From NCBI GenBank assembly GCA_903831575.1, contig CAIKYB010000031.1:1-63663 (forward strand): 63,663 nt of DNA. Reading direction: 5' to 3'. The notes below the pieces were generated by a model. It was not told where the DNA came from, searched no databases, and was given only the letters and a program-made list of their open reading frames with translations. Positions 9,441 through 19,084 of the stretch are shown here, piece by piece; position 1 is the first letter of the stretch, and each line of letters opens with the position of its first letter. Origin of the DNA: an uncultured Bacteroidota bacterium. GTDB lineage: Bacteria > Bacteroidota > Bacteroidia > Chitinophagales > Chitinophagaceae. The position numbers and the translations under genes are program-made.

Positions 9441-9523
9441 GGTTCATTTTTATTTTAACTAAATTATAATCAAGGTATAAAGCAAAGAAGATAAAGAATA
9501 ATTTCGCAAATAAAAAATAACCA

Positions 9524-11734
9524 TTGGCATCGAAAGTATATTTATTAACGCCTCCATTTACCCAGTTAAATACGCCGTATCCTGCAACTGCCTATCTTAA
9601 AGGATTTCTGAATACTAAAAATATTACTTCTTTTCAAAGCGATTTAGGAATTGAAGTTACGCTTGAAATATTTTGTAAAAAGGGTTTGGAAAAAATCTTC
9701 TCTTTATGTCCTGGTATCCATGATGAAAAATGGAGTTTGATTTCTGAAAATTCAAAACGCATTATTGCGTTACAGCAGGATTATATTCATACCATTGATG
9801 CAGTCATTTCTTTTTTACAGGGGCACAACAATACAATGGCTTATCATATTGCTAAAAGAAATTTTCTTCCTGAAGCCAATCGATTCCTTCAATTAGATGA
9901 CTTGCAATGGGCTTTCGGTTCAATGGGCATTCATGATAAAGCCAAACATATCGCCACGATGTATCTAGAAGACATCAGTGATGTAATTAAAGAATGTGTG
10001 GATGAGCATTTTGGATTTAGCAGGTATGCGGAAAAGTTAGGTAGAAGTGCCAATAGTTTTGATGAATTGGATAATGAATTGCAGAAGCCGCTTTCTTTCA
10101 TTGATGAAATATTAATCAGCATATTACAGCAAAGAATGCTTGAAGTACAGCCTGATTTGGTTGCGATTTCTGTCCCTTTCCCTGGGAATTTATATGCCGC
10201 TTTTCGTTGTGGACAATATCTGAAAAAGAATTTCCCTTCAGTGAAAGTCGCAATGGGTGGCGGTTTCCCAAATACCGAGCTCAGAAGTTTGAAAGATACA
10301 AGGGTGTTTCATTATTTCGATTTCATTACTTTGGATGATGGAGAAGCACCTTTAGAAAATTTGATTTCTTTTTTAGAGGGGCATAAAAGTAAAGAGGAAT
10401 TAAAGCGAACTTTTCTTTTACAGGAAAATGAGGTGAGTTATATCAATTCAACATCTTGTAAAGATTACAAACAATTAGAAGTAGGCACTCCTGATTACAG
10501 CGATTTGTTTTTAGAAAAATATATTCAAGCCATTGAGATTATTAATCCAATGCATAGTTTGTGGAGCAATGGAAGATGGAATAAACTAACGATGGCGCAT
10601 GGTTGCTATTGGGGCAAATGTACTTTCTGTGATGTGAGTTTGGATTACATAAAACTATTTGAACCATTGACTGCAACGGTGTTGTGCGATCGAATGGAGA
10701 CGATGATTGCGCAAACAGGCGAGACCGGATTTCATTTTGTTGATGAAGCTGCACCGCCTTCATTGATGCGAGCTTTGGCTTTGGAGATTATAAAAAGAAA
10801 GCTGGTAGTGAGTTGGTGGACGAACATTAGATTTGAAAAAGCCTTTACAAGAGATTTGTGTTTGCTGCTTAGAGAAAGCGGCTGCATTGGTGTTTCCGGA
10901 GGATTGGAAGTTGCGAGTGACCGATTATTAGCGCTAATTAATAAAGGCATTACTGTTGCGCAGGTAGCCAAAGTGAATAGAAATTTTACCGAAGCCGGCA
11001 TTATGGTGCATGCTTATTTGATGTATGGCTTTCCTACACAATCGGCACAGGAAACCGTTGATAGTATGGAAATGGTTCGCCAGATGTTTCAGGCAGGAAT
11101 TTTGAAATCTGCATTCTGGCACCAGTTTGCTATGACAGCGCATAGTCCTGTGGGATTGAATCCTGAAAAGTTTGGTGTAAAAAAAGCAAAAGAAACGGTA
11201 ATTACTTTTGCCGATAATGATGTTGAGCATATCGATGTATCAGGAACCGATCATCATAGTTTTAGTTTGGGATTGAAAAAGTCTTTATTTAATTATATGC
11301 AAGACATTGGTTTTGATGAACCCTTGCACAAATGGTTTGATATTAAAATTCCTAAGACCAGTATTCCTTCAGATTTCATATTGAATACTTTATCTGCAGA
11401 TGAAATGCTCGAATATAAACCCACTACAAAATTGGTCTTCATTGGCAATATGCCTTCAATAGAAATAATTACCAAATCCAAAAAAGGGAACCATTGGGAA
11501 TTGGCTTCATTAAGTTTTGAAACAAAAAAAACTACCGTTAATATTAAAGTTGACAAATCTCCCGGAGAGTGGTTGTATCAATTGCTGTCATTGCTCTCTA
11601 TTGAAAAGGAACAATTACTAACAATGAAAGAAGTGCAGGAAAGTTATGCTGCTGCTGGTTTGGAAGATTTTGAATTGTTTTGGGATAATAAGCCTGTTAA
11701 CCAATTGAATAAAGTGGGGTTGTTGTTGTTATAA
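9524..11734 (+). CDS. Radical SAM protein with degenerate B12-type N-terminal domain
   Basis: A 736-residue radical SAM enzyme. The N-terminal half (about 1-300) has the fold signature of B12-binding radical SAM proteins (LLTPPF, PYPATAYLKGF, a central DLVAISVPFPG and a VAMGGGFPN loop), but the cobalamin-binding DxHxxG motif is not seen. The cluster motif C361-x4-C366-x2-C369 (GCYWGKCTFCD) has one residue more than the usual CX3CX2C. SGGLEVASD and GFPTQ are further radical SAM barrel features. A stop at 9518 leaves TTG at 9524 as the only likely start. It is convergent with the Lrp-type regulator. The substrate is unknown, and no precursor-peptide gene was seen beside it. Confidence 0.75.
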   Translation: MASKVYLLTPPFTQLNTPYPATAYLKGFLNTKNITSFQSDLGIEVTLEIFCKKGLEKIFSLCPGIHDEKWSLISENSKRIIALQQDYIHTIDAVISFLQGHNNTMAYHIAKRNFLPEANRFLQLDDLQWAFGSMGIHDKAKHIATMYLEDISDVIKECVDEHFGFSRYAEKLGRSANSFDELDNELQKPLSFIDEILISILQQRMLEVQPDLVAISVPFPGNLYAAFRCGQYLKKNFPSVKVAMGGGFPNTELRSLKDTRVFHYFDFITLDDGEAPLENLISFLEGHKSKEELKRTFLLQENEVSYINSTSCKDYKQLEVGTPDYSDLFLEKYIQAIEIINPMHSLWSNGRWNKLTMAHGCYWGKCTFCDVSLDYIKLFEPLTATVLCDRMETMIAQTGETGFHFVDEAAPPSLMRALALEIIKRKLVVSWWTNIRFEKAFTRDLCLLLRESGCIGVSGGLEVASDRLLALINKGITVAQVAKVNRNFTEAGIMVHAYLMYGFPTQSAQETVDSMEMVRQMFQAGILKSAFWHQFAMTAHSPVGLNPEKFGVKKAKETVITFADNDVEHIDVSGTDHHSFSLGLKKSLFNYMQDIGFDEPLHKWFDIKIPKTSIPSDFILNTLSADEMLEYKPTTKLVFIGNMPSIEIITKSKKGNHWELASLSFETKKTTVNIKVDKSPGEWLYQLLSLLSIEKEQLLTMKEVQESYAAAGLEDFELFWDNKPVNQLNKVGLLLL

Positions 11735-11794
11735 AATATTTGGTGGTCAATGGTGTGGGCAGAACTACAGCATTCGAAAAATAAAGGAAATCTA

Positions 11795-12268
11795 TTATTT
11801 CAATAACTTCAAATCAGGCTGAGCATATTTATATACCTTGAAATAAATGGTAGTCTTCGTTTGATTCACGCCTTCTATCTTACTGATTTCATTTACAAAA
11901 TCAACCAGGTGGTTATTATCTCTACACATCACGTCTACTTCCAAATCATAATCGCCTGAAGTCATGGCTAAAAAACTCACTTCGGGAAGTTCTGCAATAT
12001 GTTGAGCTACTTTTTCTTTAAATGTGGCAGGTCTTACAAAAACAGCAATATGCGCATAACATCGAAATCCAACTTTATCAGGGTTTACACGACCGATGAT
12101 ATTAACGGTCCCTTCTTCGATCATTTTATTAAATCTGGTTCTTACCGTGCCAATCGAAACCTTTAATTTTTCCGCAATAACGGTAAACGACATTCTTCCA
12201 TCTTTTTGTAAAAAAGAAAGGATTTCAAAATCCAAACTATCTAAGGTAAATGGTAAATTATTGCTCAT
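11795..12268 (-). CDS. Lrp/AsnC family transcriptional regulator
   Basis: A 157-residue regulator with an N-terminal winged helix (about 8-60; LDSLDFEILSFLQKDGR, then IGTVRTRFNKM as recognition helix) and a C-terminal RAM ligand-sensing domain. It is transcribed divergently from the semialdehyde dehydrogenase gene that opens the pyrimidine locus, with 117 bp between them. The likely role is control of pyrimidine or beta-alanine breakdown in response to an amino or beta-amino acid; regulation of this locus is inferred from position only. Confidence 0.85.
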   Translation of the reverse strand: MSNNLPFTLDSLDFEILSFLQKDGRMSFTVIAEKLKVSIGTVRTRFNKMIEEGTVNIIGRVNPDKVGFRCYAHIAVFVRPATFKEKVAQHIAELPEVSFLAMTSGDYDLEVDVMCRDNNHLVDFVNEISKIEGVNQTKTTIYFKVYKYAQPDLKLLK

Positions 12269-12314
12269 TTTAAAAAAAGGTAAAAAGTCACTAAAAAGTA
12301 AAATTAATACTATA

Positions 12315-12326
12315 TTTATGCATAAA
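12315..12326. promoter_or_regulatory. Candidate operator in the lrp-mmsA divergent gap
   Basis: The perfect 12-bp palindrome TTTATGCATAAA sits midway between the divergent starts of the Lrp-type regulator (12268) and the dehydrogenase (12386). Lrp-family proteins bind short AT-rich palindromes in such gaps. The assignment rests on position and symmetry alone. Confidence 0.35.
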
Positions 12327-12385
12327 AATAAATTATTTTCATTTTTTCGTTTAAAAACTAAAAAATCTATACTTAACTACGTTGT

Positions 12386-13843
12386 ATGAAATACGCTCCA
12401 ACTCAAAACTTTGTCAACGGAAAATTCGTTGACGCTTCTTCAGAAAAATCATTAGATGTTATCTCGCCAATAGACGGAAAATTGCTTTCAAAAGTGCCGA
12501 TGTCTACTGCAAAAGATTTAGACCAGGCAGTGGCTTCGGCAAAGGCTGCTTTTCCATCCTGGAGTAAAACGCCTATAAAAGAAAGAGTACAAGTTTTTTT
12601 TAGATATAAAACTTTATTAGAAAAACACCTTAAAGAATTGTCTGAATTGTGTAGCGAGGAAAACGGAAAAACTTACGGTGAGTCGGTTGCAGAAATAGAA
12701 AAATGTGTTGAGTTGACAGAATTTGCCACTTCATTGCCTCAATTGATAACTGGTGAAATTTTGGAAGTAAGTCGCGGTGTGGAATGTCGTACAGAGCATG
12801 TAGCCCTTGGCGTTGTAGCATCAATTGTTCCTTTCAATTTTCCGAGTATGGTGCCAAACTGGACGATACCAAATGCTTTGGCATTGGGGAATTGCATGAT
12901 TTTAAAACCTTCTGAAAAAGTGCCGTTGAGTTGTGCAAAGATTGCGCTGTTGTTGAAAGAAGCAGGTTTGCCAGATGGCGTATTTAATATTGTGAATGGG
13001 GATGTAGCTATTGTGGAAGCGATTTGCGATCATCCAGATATTGAAGCTGTTTCTTTTGTTGGCTCCACTAAAGTGGCAAAGATTGTTTATCAAAGATCAA
13101 CTTCAAATTATAAAAGATGTTTGGCTTTGGGCGGTGCAAAAAATCACTTAATGGTTTTACCAGATGCCATTCCAGGGATGACGGCACAGAATGTTGCAGC
13201 ATCAATGAGTGGTTGTGCAGGACAAAGATGTATGGCAGCAAGTGCGATGGTTGGCGTTGGAAATGTTGACCATATTGTTGAAAAGATTTGTGAAGAAGCA
13301 AGAAAAATTGTTCCCGGAGAAAACTTAGGCGCAGTTATTAATAAAGAATCTCAAGAACGTATTGAAAGATATATTACTGAAGCTGAAAAGCAAGGTGCTA
13401 AAATTTTAGTGGATGGCAGAAATACAAAAGTTGCAGGTAAAGAAAATGGAACTTATGTAGGTCCTACTGTAATAGATCATGTAACACCGGAAATGTCTGT
13501 TGCTACAGAAGAAATTTTCGGTCCGGTAATCAGCATCATCCGTACGAATACGGTAGATGAAGCTTTGGCAATTGAAAATAAAAATCCTTATGGAAACGCT
13601 GCAAGTGTATTTACACAAAGCGGAGCTATGGCAAGGTACATTATCGACAAAGCCAGCGCAGGAATGATTGGTGTTAACGTAGGTGTTCCTGTGCCAAGAG
13701 AACCCTTTTCTTTTGGTGGTTGGAATGAAAGTAAATTCGGCGTTGGAGATATTACAGGAAAGAGTTCGATTGAATTCTGGACTAAGCTGAAAAAGAGTAC
13801 AACCAAGTGGAATCCTGAAGCTGGGGTGAATTGGATGAGTTAG
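12386..13843 (+). CDS. mmsA: CoA-acylating methylmalonate-semialdehyde dehydrogenase
   Basis: A 485-residue aldehyde dehydrogenase of the CoA-dependent MmsA/IolA type. The catalytic Cys (about 282) lies in the family-specific GCAGQRCMAAS, and the protein ends with the typical FWTKLKKSTTKW segment. It converts malonate semialdehyde to acetyl-CoA or methylmalonate semialdehyde to propionyl-CoA. As first gene of the pyrimidine locus it would complete uracil and thymine degradation by capturing the semialdehydes made by the next gene's product. No strong promoter was identified in the divergent gap upstream. Confidence 0.9.
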   Translation: MKYAPTQNFVNGKFVDASSEKSLDVISPIDGKLLSKVPMSTAKDLDQAVASAKAAFPSWSKTPIKERVQVFFRYKTLLEKHLKELSELCSEENGKTYGESVAEIEKCVELTEFATSLPQLITGEILEVSRGVECRTEHVALGVVASIVPFNFPSMVPNWTIPNALALGNCMILKPSEKVPLSCAKIALLLKEAGLPDGVFNIVNGDVAIVEAICDHPDIEAVSFVGSTKVAKIVYQRSTSNYKRCLALGGAKNHLMVLPDAIPGMTAQNVAASMSGCAGQRCMAASAMVGVGNVDHIVEKICEEARKIVPGENLGAVINKESQERIERYITEAEKQGAKILVDGRNTKVAGKENGTYVGPTVIDHVTPEMSVATEEIFGPVISIIRTNTVDEALAIENKNPYGNAASVFTQSGAMARYIIDKASAGMIGVNVGVPVPREPFSFGGWNESKFGVGDITGKSSIEFWTKLKKSTTKWNPEAGVNWMS

Positions 13844-13870
13844 GAGTGAAAATTGAAATAAGTAAATTGG

Positions 13871-13990
13871 TTTCACGCAAGGCTCGCAAAGTAGCAAAGT
13901 GAACAACCTTAACTATTAAACCTTAACCCATTAAACTTTTTAAATCAACTAATCAACTATTTAACAAACCACAAACAATAAACAATAAAC
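13871..13990. repeat. A/C-rich low-complexity intergenic tract
   Basis: The gap between mmsA and the aminotransferase gene is built from short repeated words: GCAAGGCTCGCAAAGTAGCAAAG at its left, then AACCTTAACTATTAAACC-like words, TCAACTAATCAACTA, and CAAACAATAAACAATAAAC up to the start codon. No open frame or hairpin stands out. Similar words recur in other gaps of the window. Confidence 0.55.
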
Positions 13991-15319
13991 ATGTCTGAAT
14001 CAAAGGAAGTCGTACAGCAAAATTTAGATTATACTTTATTTTCCTGGAGCAAACAAAAAGGTCAAAATCCAATAGCAGTAAAGCGCGCAGAAGGTGTTTA
14101 TTTATATGATTATGACGATAATCGAATCATTGATTTTTCTTCAGGACTAATGAATGTAAATATTGGCCACGGTAATCAGCGTATAACCGATGCTGTTGTA
14201 AAGCAAATGCAGGAAGTGAGTTACGTTACACCAAGTTGTGTGACAAAAGTCAGAGGAGAGTTGGGAAAAAAATTGGCAGAAATTTGTCCAGGCGATTTGA
14301 ATAAAGCTTTTTTTACTTTATGTGGAGCAACGTCAATCGAGAATGGTATTAAATTGGCAAGATTATATACAGGTCGTCATAAAATATTAAGTCGGTATCA
14401 ATCTTATCATGGGGCTTCAATAGGAGCCATTTCTGCAAGTGGAGATCCGAGAAGAATCCCCGTAGATGCACAACAGGCTCCGAATTTCGTTCATTTTGAT
14501 TTGCCTTATTTCTATCGTTGGGAGTACGGAGAAGAAAATCTGTTGAAAGAAGCTGTAGCGCAGCTGGAACGCATAATCGCTTATGAAGGTCCTGCAACGA
14601 TTGCAGCTATTTTACTGGAAGGCGAATCAGGTTCTTCGGGCTGTTTGCAATATCCAATAGGCTATTTAAAAGCAGTAAGAGAAATATGTAACAAACACGG
14701 CATCTTATTAATAATGGATGAAGTGATGAGTGGTTTTGGCAGAACGGGAAAATGGTTTGGCTTTGAAAACCATGGTATCATTCCCGATATGATTGCTATG
14801 GCAAAAGGATTGACATGTGGGTATCTTCCTTTTGGTTGTTTGATGGTCTCTGATACTATCGCAGCTAAATATGATGACACCGTATTAGCACTCGGATTAA
14901 CTTACTCCGCACATCCTGTTAGTTGTGCCGCAGCTTTGGAAACATTGAAAATTTATGAAGACGATAACTTGATTGAAAACGCCGCTGCAATGGGAGCTTA
15001 TGTTACAGAACGCATGAAAGAGTTGATGGCGAAACATCCTTCTATTGGCAATTTCAGAACAACAGGATTATTAGGTTGCATAGAGTTGGTAAAAAACAGA
15101 ACGACAAAAGAACCAATGGCTCCGTTTAATGCGAAGCCCGATGAAATGGTAGTGATGAATAAAGTGGCAGCAAAAATCAGAGAGCTGGGTATGTATACCT
15201 TTGTGCGTTGGGGCTATATTTTTGTAGCGCCACCATTATGTGTAACAAAAGCACAAATCGATGAAGGGATGGCTATTATCAGCGAAGCTATTAAAATTGC
15301 TGACGAACACGTTAATTAA
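13991..15319 (+). CDS. Class III aminotransferase, probable beta-alanine transaminase
   Basis: A 442-residue fold-type I PLP enzyme of the omega-aminotransferase (class III) family. Visible features are the DEVMSGFGRTGKW segment with its PLP-contacting Asp, and the Schiff-base Lys in MAMAKGLTCGYLPFG. In this locus the expected reaction is transfer of the amino group from beta-alanine or 3-aminoisobutyrate to pyruvate or 2-oxoglutarate, giving the semialdehydes used by MmsA. Only 5 bp separate it from the permease gene, so the two are translated from one message. The exact amino acceptor cannot be told from sequence. Confidence 0.8.
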   Translation: MSESKEVVQQNLDYTLFSWSKQKGQNPIAVKRAEGVYLYDYDDNRIIDFSSGLMNVNIGHGNQRITDAVVKQMQEVSYVTPSCVTKVRGELGKKLAEICPGDLNKAFFTLCGATSIENGIKLARLYTGRHKILSRYQSYHGASIGAISASGDPRRIPVDAQQAPNFVHFDLPYFYRWEYGEENLLKEAVAQLERIIAYEGPATIAAILLEGESGSSGCLQYPIGYLKAVREICNKHGILLIMDEVMSGFGRTGKWFGFENHGIIPDMIAMAKGLTCGYLPFGCLMVSDTIAAKYDDTVLALGLTYSAHPVSCAAALETLKIYEDDNLIENAAAMGAYVTERMKELMAKHPSIGNFRTTGLLGCIELVKNRTTKEPMAPFNAKPDEMVVMNKVAAKIRELGMYTFVRWGYIFVAPPLCVTKAQIDEGMAIISEAIKIADEHVN

Positions 15320-15324
15320 AACCA

Positions 15325-16767
15325 ATGGATAATTCAACACAATTCAATGCTTCATTAACTAATGAAGATTTAGCTCCAATTCAACAAGATCAACGCAAAT
15401 GGGGTACATGGAATTATGCAGCTTTATGGATTAGCATGAGTTTGTGTATACCAACTTATATGCTTGCAAGTTCATTGATTGAAGGAGGAATGAATTGGTG
15501 GCAATCCATTCTTACGATATTTATTGGTAATTCAATTGTATTGATTCCCATGATATTGAATGGACATGCCGGAGCAAAATATGGTATACCTTTTCCTGTA
15601 TTTGTTCGGGCCAGCTTTGGAACTAGAGGCGCCAATATTCCGGCGATGCTTCGTGCTATTGTTGCCTGTGGCTGGTTTGGGATTCAAACATGGATCGGAG
15701 GCGCATCACTTTATAATTTAATCAGAGCATGGAATCCTTCCTTAGCAGAAATAGACCATACCAGTTTATTTCCTCAGGCATTACCCATGATTTGCTTTCT
15801 TGCTTTTTGGGCATTGAATATGTTTGTCGTGTACAAAGGTGTTGACAGTATTAAAAAATTATTGGTATTCAAAGCTTTTTTTCTTCCAGCTGCTGCATTA
15901 GCGTTACTTATTTGGGCAATATGGGCTGCTAAAGGATTAGGTCCTATATTAGAACAACCATCAAAATTCAAAACCTCAACGGAATTCTTTGCTTATTTTT
16001 TCCCGGCACTAACGGGAATGGTTGGGTTTTGGGCAACCTTGTCTTTAAATATTCCTGATTTTACAAGATATGCCACTTCTCAAAAAGCACAAGTGAGAGG
16101 ACAGCTCATAGGACTTCCTCCGGCTATGACTTTCTTCGCTTTTGTGGGCGTAATAGTGACATCATCAACAGCCATTATTTATGGCCATACGGAATGGGAT
16201 ATTGTGAAAGTTGCAGGAAGTTTTGATAGTAAAATAATGGTAACTATTGCAATGATTGGTATTATTATTTCAACCTTAGCAACAAATATTGCAGCGAATA
16301 TTGTAAGTCCTGCCAACGATTTCTCTAACCTTTCTCCACAAAAAATAAATTTCAGAACGGGTGGTTATATCACTGGAATAATTGGGATTCTTATTTTTCC
16401 TTGGAAATTGATTGCAGATCCTAATGGCTATATTTTCACCTGGCTTATTGCGTATTCTAGTTTGCTTGGTCCGGTTGGAGGCATCATGATTGTTGATTAT
16501 TACGTGATTAGAAAAAAGAATTTAGTAGCAGAAGATTTATACCGTCATGATGGAGTATATGGTTACAAAAATGGGTTTAACACCATGGCAATTGTTGCTT
16601 TACTTCTGGGAATTCTTCCAAATGTTCCAGGATTTTTATTGCAAATAAAAGTATTGAATGCAGATGCCTTCCCAGAGTGGATTAATCATTTGTATCATTA
16701 TGCATGGTTTGTTGGATTTGGGGTAAGTGGGTTTGTTTATTTATTATTAATGAAGAATAAAAAATAG
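15325..16767 (+). CDS. NCS1 family nucleobase transporter
   Basis: A 480-residue membrane protein with about 12 hydrophobic segments and hallmarks of the nucleobase:cation symporter-1 family (PucI, Mhp1, uracil permeases). These include the W-x-ALWISM segment in helix 1, GIPFPVFVRASFG and the late GPVGGIMIVDYYVIRKK. It should import the substrate of the pathway, most plausibly uracil, thymine or a dihydropyrimidine/hydantoin. It lies between the aminotransferase and dihydropyrimidinase genes with gaps of 5 and 6 bp. Confidence 0.88.
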   Translation: MDNSTQFNASLTNEDLAPIQQDQRKWGTWNYAALWISMSLCIPTYMLASSLIEGGMNWWQSILTIFIGNSIVLIPMILNGHAGAKYGIPFPVFVRASFGTRGANIPAMLRAIVACGWFGIQTWIGGASLYNLIRAWNPSLAEIDHTSLFPQALPMICFLAFWALNMFVVYKGVDSIKKLLVFKAFFLPAAALALLIWAIWAAKGLGPILEQPSKFKTSTEFFAYFFPALTGMVGFWATLSLNIPDFTRYATSQKAQVRGQLIGLPPAMTFFAFVGVIVTSSTAIIYGHTEWDIVKVAGSFDSKIMVTIAMIGIIISTLATNIAANIVSPANDFSNLSPQKINFRTGGYITGIIGILIFPWKLIADPNGYIFTWLIAYSSLLGPVGGIMIVDYYVIRKKNLVAEDLYRHDGVYGYKNGFNTMAIVALLLGILPNVPGFLLQIKVLNADAFPEWINHLYHYAWFVGFGVSGFVYLLLMKNKK

Positions 16768-16773
16768 TTTCAA

Positions 16774-18156
16774 ATGTCAATCTTAATAAAAAATGGCAGA
16801 ATAGTTACTGCAACTGATGATTACATCGCAGATCTGTTTATTGAGGGAGAAAGCATTGTGGCAATTGGACAAGATTTAAATTTTCCAGCGGACAACATTA
16901 TTGATGCTTCAGGGAAATTGGTAATGCCCGGAGGGATTGACCCTCATGTACATTTGGATATGCCTTTTATGGGGACTTATTCAAGCGACAATTATGAAAC
17001 GGGTACCAGGGCTGCATTGTATGGCGGCACTACAACTGTTATCGATTTCATTTTACAGAAACAAGGGAATAGCTTACGGTCAGCATTAGACGAATGGAGT
17101 GGACGCGCAAGCGGTAATGCAGTAGGAGATTATAGTTTTCATATGGCCGTTACTGATTTTAATGAAAATACAAAATCAGAAATAAAAAATATGATTGAAG
17201 AGGAAGGGATTACTTCCTTTAAAACATTCATGGCGTATAAAGGCGCGTTGATGATTGACGACAGGCAAATGATTGGATTGATGGAAGAGGTGAAGAAGCA
17301 TGGCGGTTTAATTAATGTACATGCTACCAATGGCGACATGATTGATTATCTGGTACAAAAGAACAGAGAAGAAGGAAAATTATCTCCATTGTATCATTAT
17401 CTTTCACAGCCTGAAATTACAGAAGCAGAAGCAAGTGAACGTTTTGTAGATATGGCAAGTTATACGGGGTGTCCCGGTTATATTGTACACCTGACTTGTG
17501 AAGGTGCATTAAATGCCGTGCGTAATGCTACCAAAAGAAATCAAAAAGTATTTGTGGAAACTTGCATTCAATATTTGATCTTAGATGCAAGTTTATATGA
17601 GCAAAATTTTGAAGGAGCGAAATGGGTGATGAGTCCTCCTTTGCGTGAAAAGAAAGACCAGCAAACACTTTGGGCTGGTATCAATCAAGGATTAGTACAG
17701 GTAGTGGCAACAGATCATTGTCCGTTTATGTGGGAACAAAAATTAATGGGCAAAGATGATTTTTCAAAAATTCCTAATGGGCATCCGGCTGTAGAAAACA
17801 GAATGGAATTATTATTCAGCGAAGGTGTAGTTAAAAATAAAATCACCTTGAATAAATTCGTTGAGGTATCAAGTACGAATGCTGCAAAAATATTTGGCAT
17901 GTTCCCAAAGAAAGGAACCATTGCTATTGGCAGTGATGCAGATATCGTTATTATGGATCCTAAAGAAATGCACCAGCTTTCTGCGGCTACACATCACATG
18001 AATGTTGATTATAGCGGATACGAAGGATGGAACATCACAGGTAAAGTAAAAACAGTTTTATTAAGAGGTAAAGTTGCTATTGATAATAATCAATGTCATG
18101 TAGAAAAAGGATATGGACAATTTATTAAGAGAAATAAAGTTACTCAGCATATTTAA
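16774..18156 (+). CDS. hydA: Dihydropyrimidinase
   Basis: A 460-residue cyclic amidohydrolase that opens 5,6-dihydrouracil or dihydrothymine to the N-carbamoyl beta-amino acid. The binuclear metal site is visible: HVH in DPHVHLDMP, the carboxylated Lys in FKTFMAYKG, His residues in NVHATNG and IVHLTCEG, and the catalytic Asp in ATDHCPF. The name D-hydantoinase is also used for this family; the flanking PreT, PreA and ureidopropionase genes support the dihydropyrimidinase role. It is followed 15 bp later by its next-step enzyme. Confidence 0.92.
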   Translation: MSILIKNGRIVTATDDYIADLFIEGESIVAIGQDLNFPADNIIDASGKLVMPGGIDPHVHLDMPFMGTYSSDNYETGTRAALYGGTTTVIDFILQKQGNSLRSALDEWSGRASGNAVGDYSFHMAVTDFNENTKSEIKNMIEEEGITSFKTFMAYKGALMIDDRQMIGLMEEVKKHGGLINVHATNGDMIDYLVQKNREEGKLSPLYHYLSQPEITEAEASERFVDMASYTGCPGYIVHLTCEGALNAVRNATKRNQKVFVETCIQYLILDASLYEQNFEGAKWVMSPPLREKKDQQTLWAGINQGLVQVVATDHCPFMWEQKLMGKDDFSKIPNGHPAVENRMELLFSEGVVKNKITLNKFVEVSSTNAAKIFGMFPKKGTIAIGSDADIVIMDPKEMHQLSAATHHMNVDYSGYEGWNITGKVKTVLLRGKVAIDNNQCHVEKGYGQFIKRNKVTQHI

Positions 18157-18171
18157 AAGCGAACAAAAAAA

Positions 18172-19038
18172 ATGTCAAGAATAATAAAATCAGGATTAAT
18201 TCAAATGAGTTTGCCTAAATCAGAAGGCGAAGGCACTATTGATGAAATAAAGGAAGCGATGTTTCAAAAACATATTCCATTGATTGAAGAAGCTGGAAAA
18301 AAAGGGGTTCAAATTTTATGTTTTCAGGAAATTTTTAATACGCCATATTTTTGTCCAGGACAAGATGCTAAATGGTATGCAGCTGCAGAAACCGTTCCAG
18401 GCCCAACAACAGAGCGACTTGCGGAATATGCAAAAAAATATAAGATGGTCATCATTGCCCCGATTTATGAAAAAGAGCAGGCCGGAGTTTTGTATAATAC
18501 TGCCGCTGTTATTGATGCAGATGGAACTTATTTGGGCAAGTATCGTAAAAATCATATTCCACATACAGGAGGTTTTTGGGAAAAGTTTTTCTTCAAACCA
18601 GGGAACTTAGGTTATCCGGTTTTTGAAACGGAGTACGCTAAAGTGGGAGTTTATATTTGTTATGACAGACACTTTCCGGATGGAGCGCGGTGCTTAGGTT
18701 TGAATGGAGCAGAGATTGTTTATAATCCATCAGCAACTACTGTTGGTCAATCGCAATATTTATGGAAATTAGAACAGCCAGCACATGCAGTCGCTAATGG
18801 CTATTTCATGGGTTGTATCAATCGTGTTGGAAAAGAAGCGCCATGGAATCTGGGAGAATTTTACGGCACATCCTATTTTGTCAATCCTTTGGGCGAAATA
18901 TTTGCAACAGCTTCAGAAGATAAAGATGAATTACTGGTTGCTGAATTCGATCTCGATTTGATTGAAACGGTAAGAAGCAAGTGGCAATTTTTCAGAGACA
19001 GAAGACCAGAAACTTATGGCGCCATAACCCAACTATAA
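18172..19038 (+). CDS. Nitrilase-type beta-ureidopropionase
   Basis: A 288-residue carbon-nitrogen hydrolase with the nitrilase Glu-Lys-Cys triad: Glu in CFQEIFNTPYF, Lys in KYRKNHIPH and Cys in VYICYDRHFPDG. The ICYDRHFPDGAR signature is the one found in beta-ureidopropionases, which hydrolyse N-carbamoyl-beta-alanine to beta-alanine, CO2 and ammonia. It lies directly after the dihydropyrimidinase gene. A structurally unrelated enzyme able to do the same step is encoded at 21885-23123. Confidence 0.85.
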   Translation: MSRIIKSGLIQMSLPKSEGEGTIDEIKEAMFQKHIPLIEEAGKKGVQILCFQEIFNTPYFCPGQDAKWYAAAETVPGPTTERLAEYAKKYKMVIIAPIYEKEQAGVLYNTAAVIDADGTYLGKYRKNHIPHTGGFWEKFFFKPGNLGYPVFETEYAKVGVYICYDRHFPDGARCLGLNGAEIVYNPSATTVGQSQYLWKLEQPAHAVANGYFMGCINRVGKEAPWNLGEFYGTSYFVNPLGEIFATASEDKDELLVAEFDLDLIETVRSKWQFFRDRRPETYGAITQL

Positions 19039-19084
19039 TTTTACATTATCAATAATAAACAGATCATTTATATAATCAATTATT

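Noticed and set aside
12096..12389. 97-codon plus-strand frame opposite the Lrp-type gene
   Set aside because: It is the complement of the winged-helix region and runs into the operator gap; no domain.
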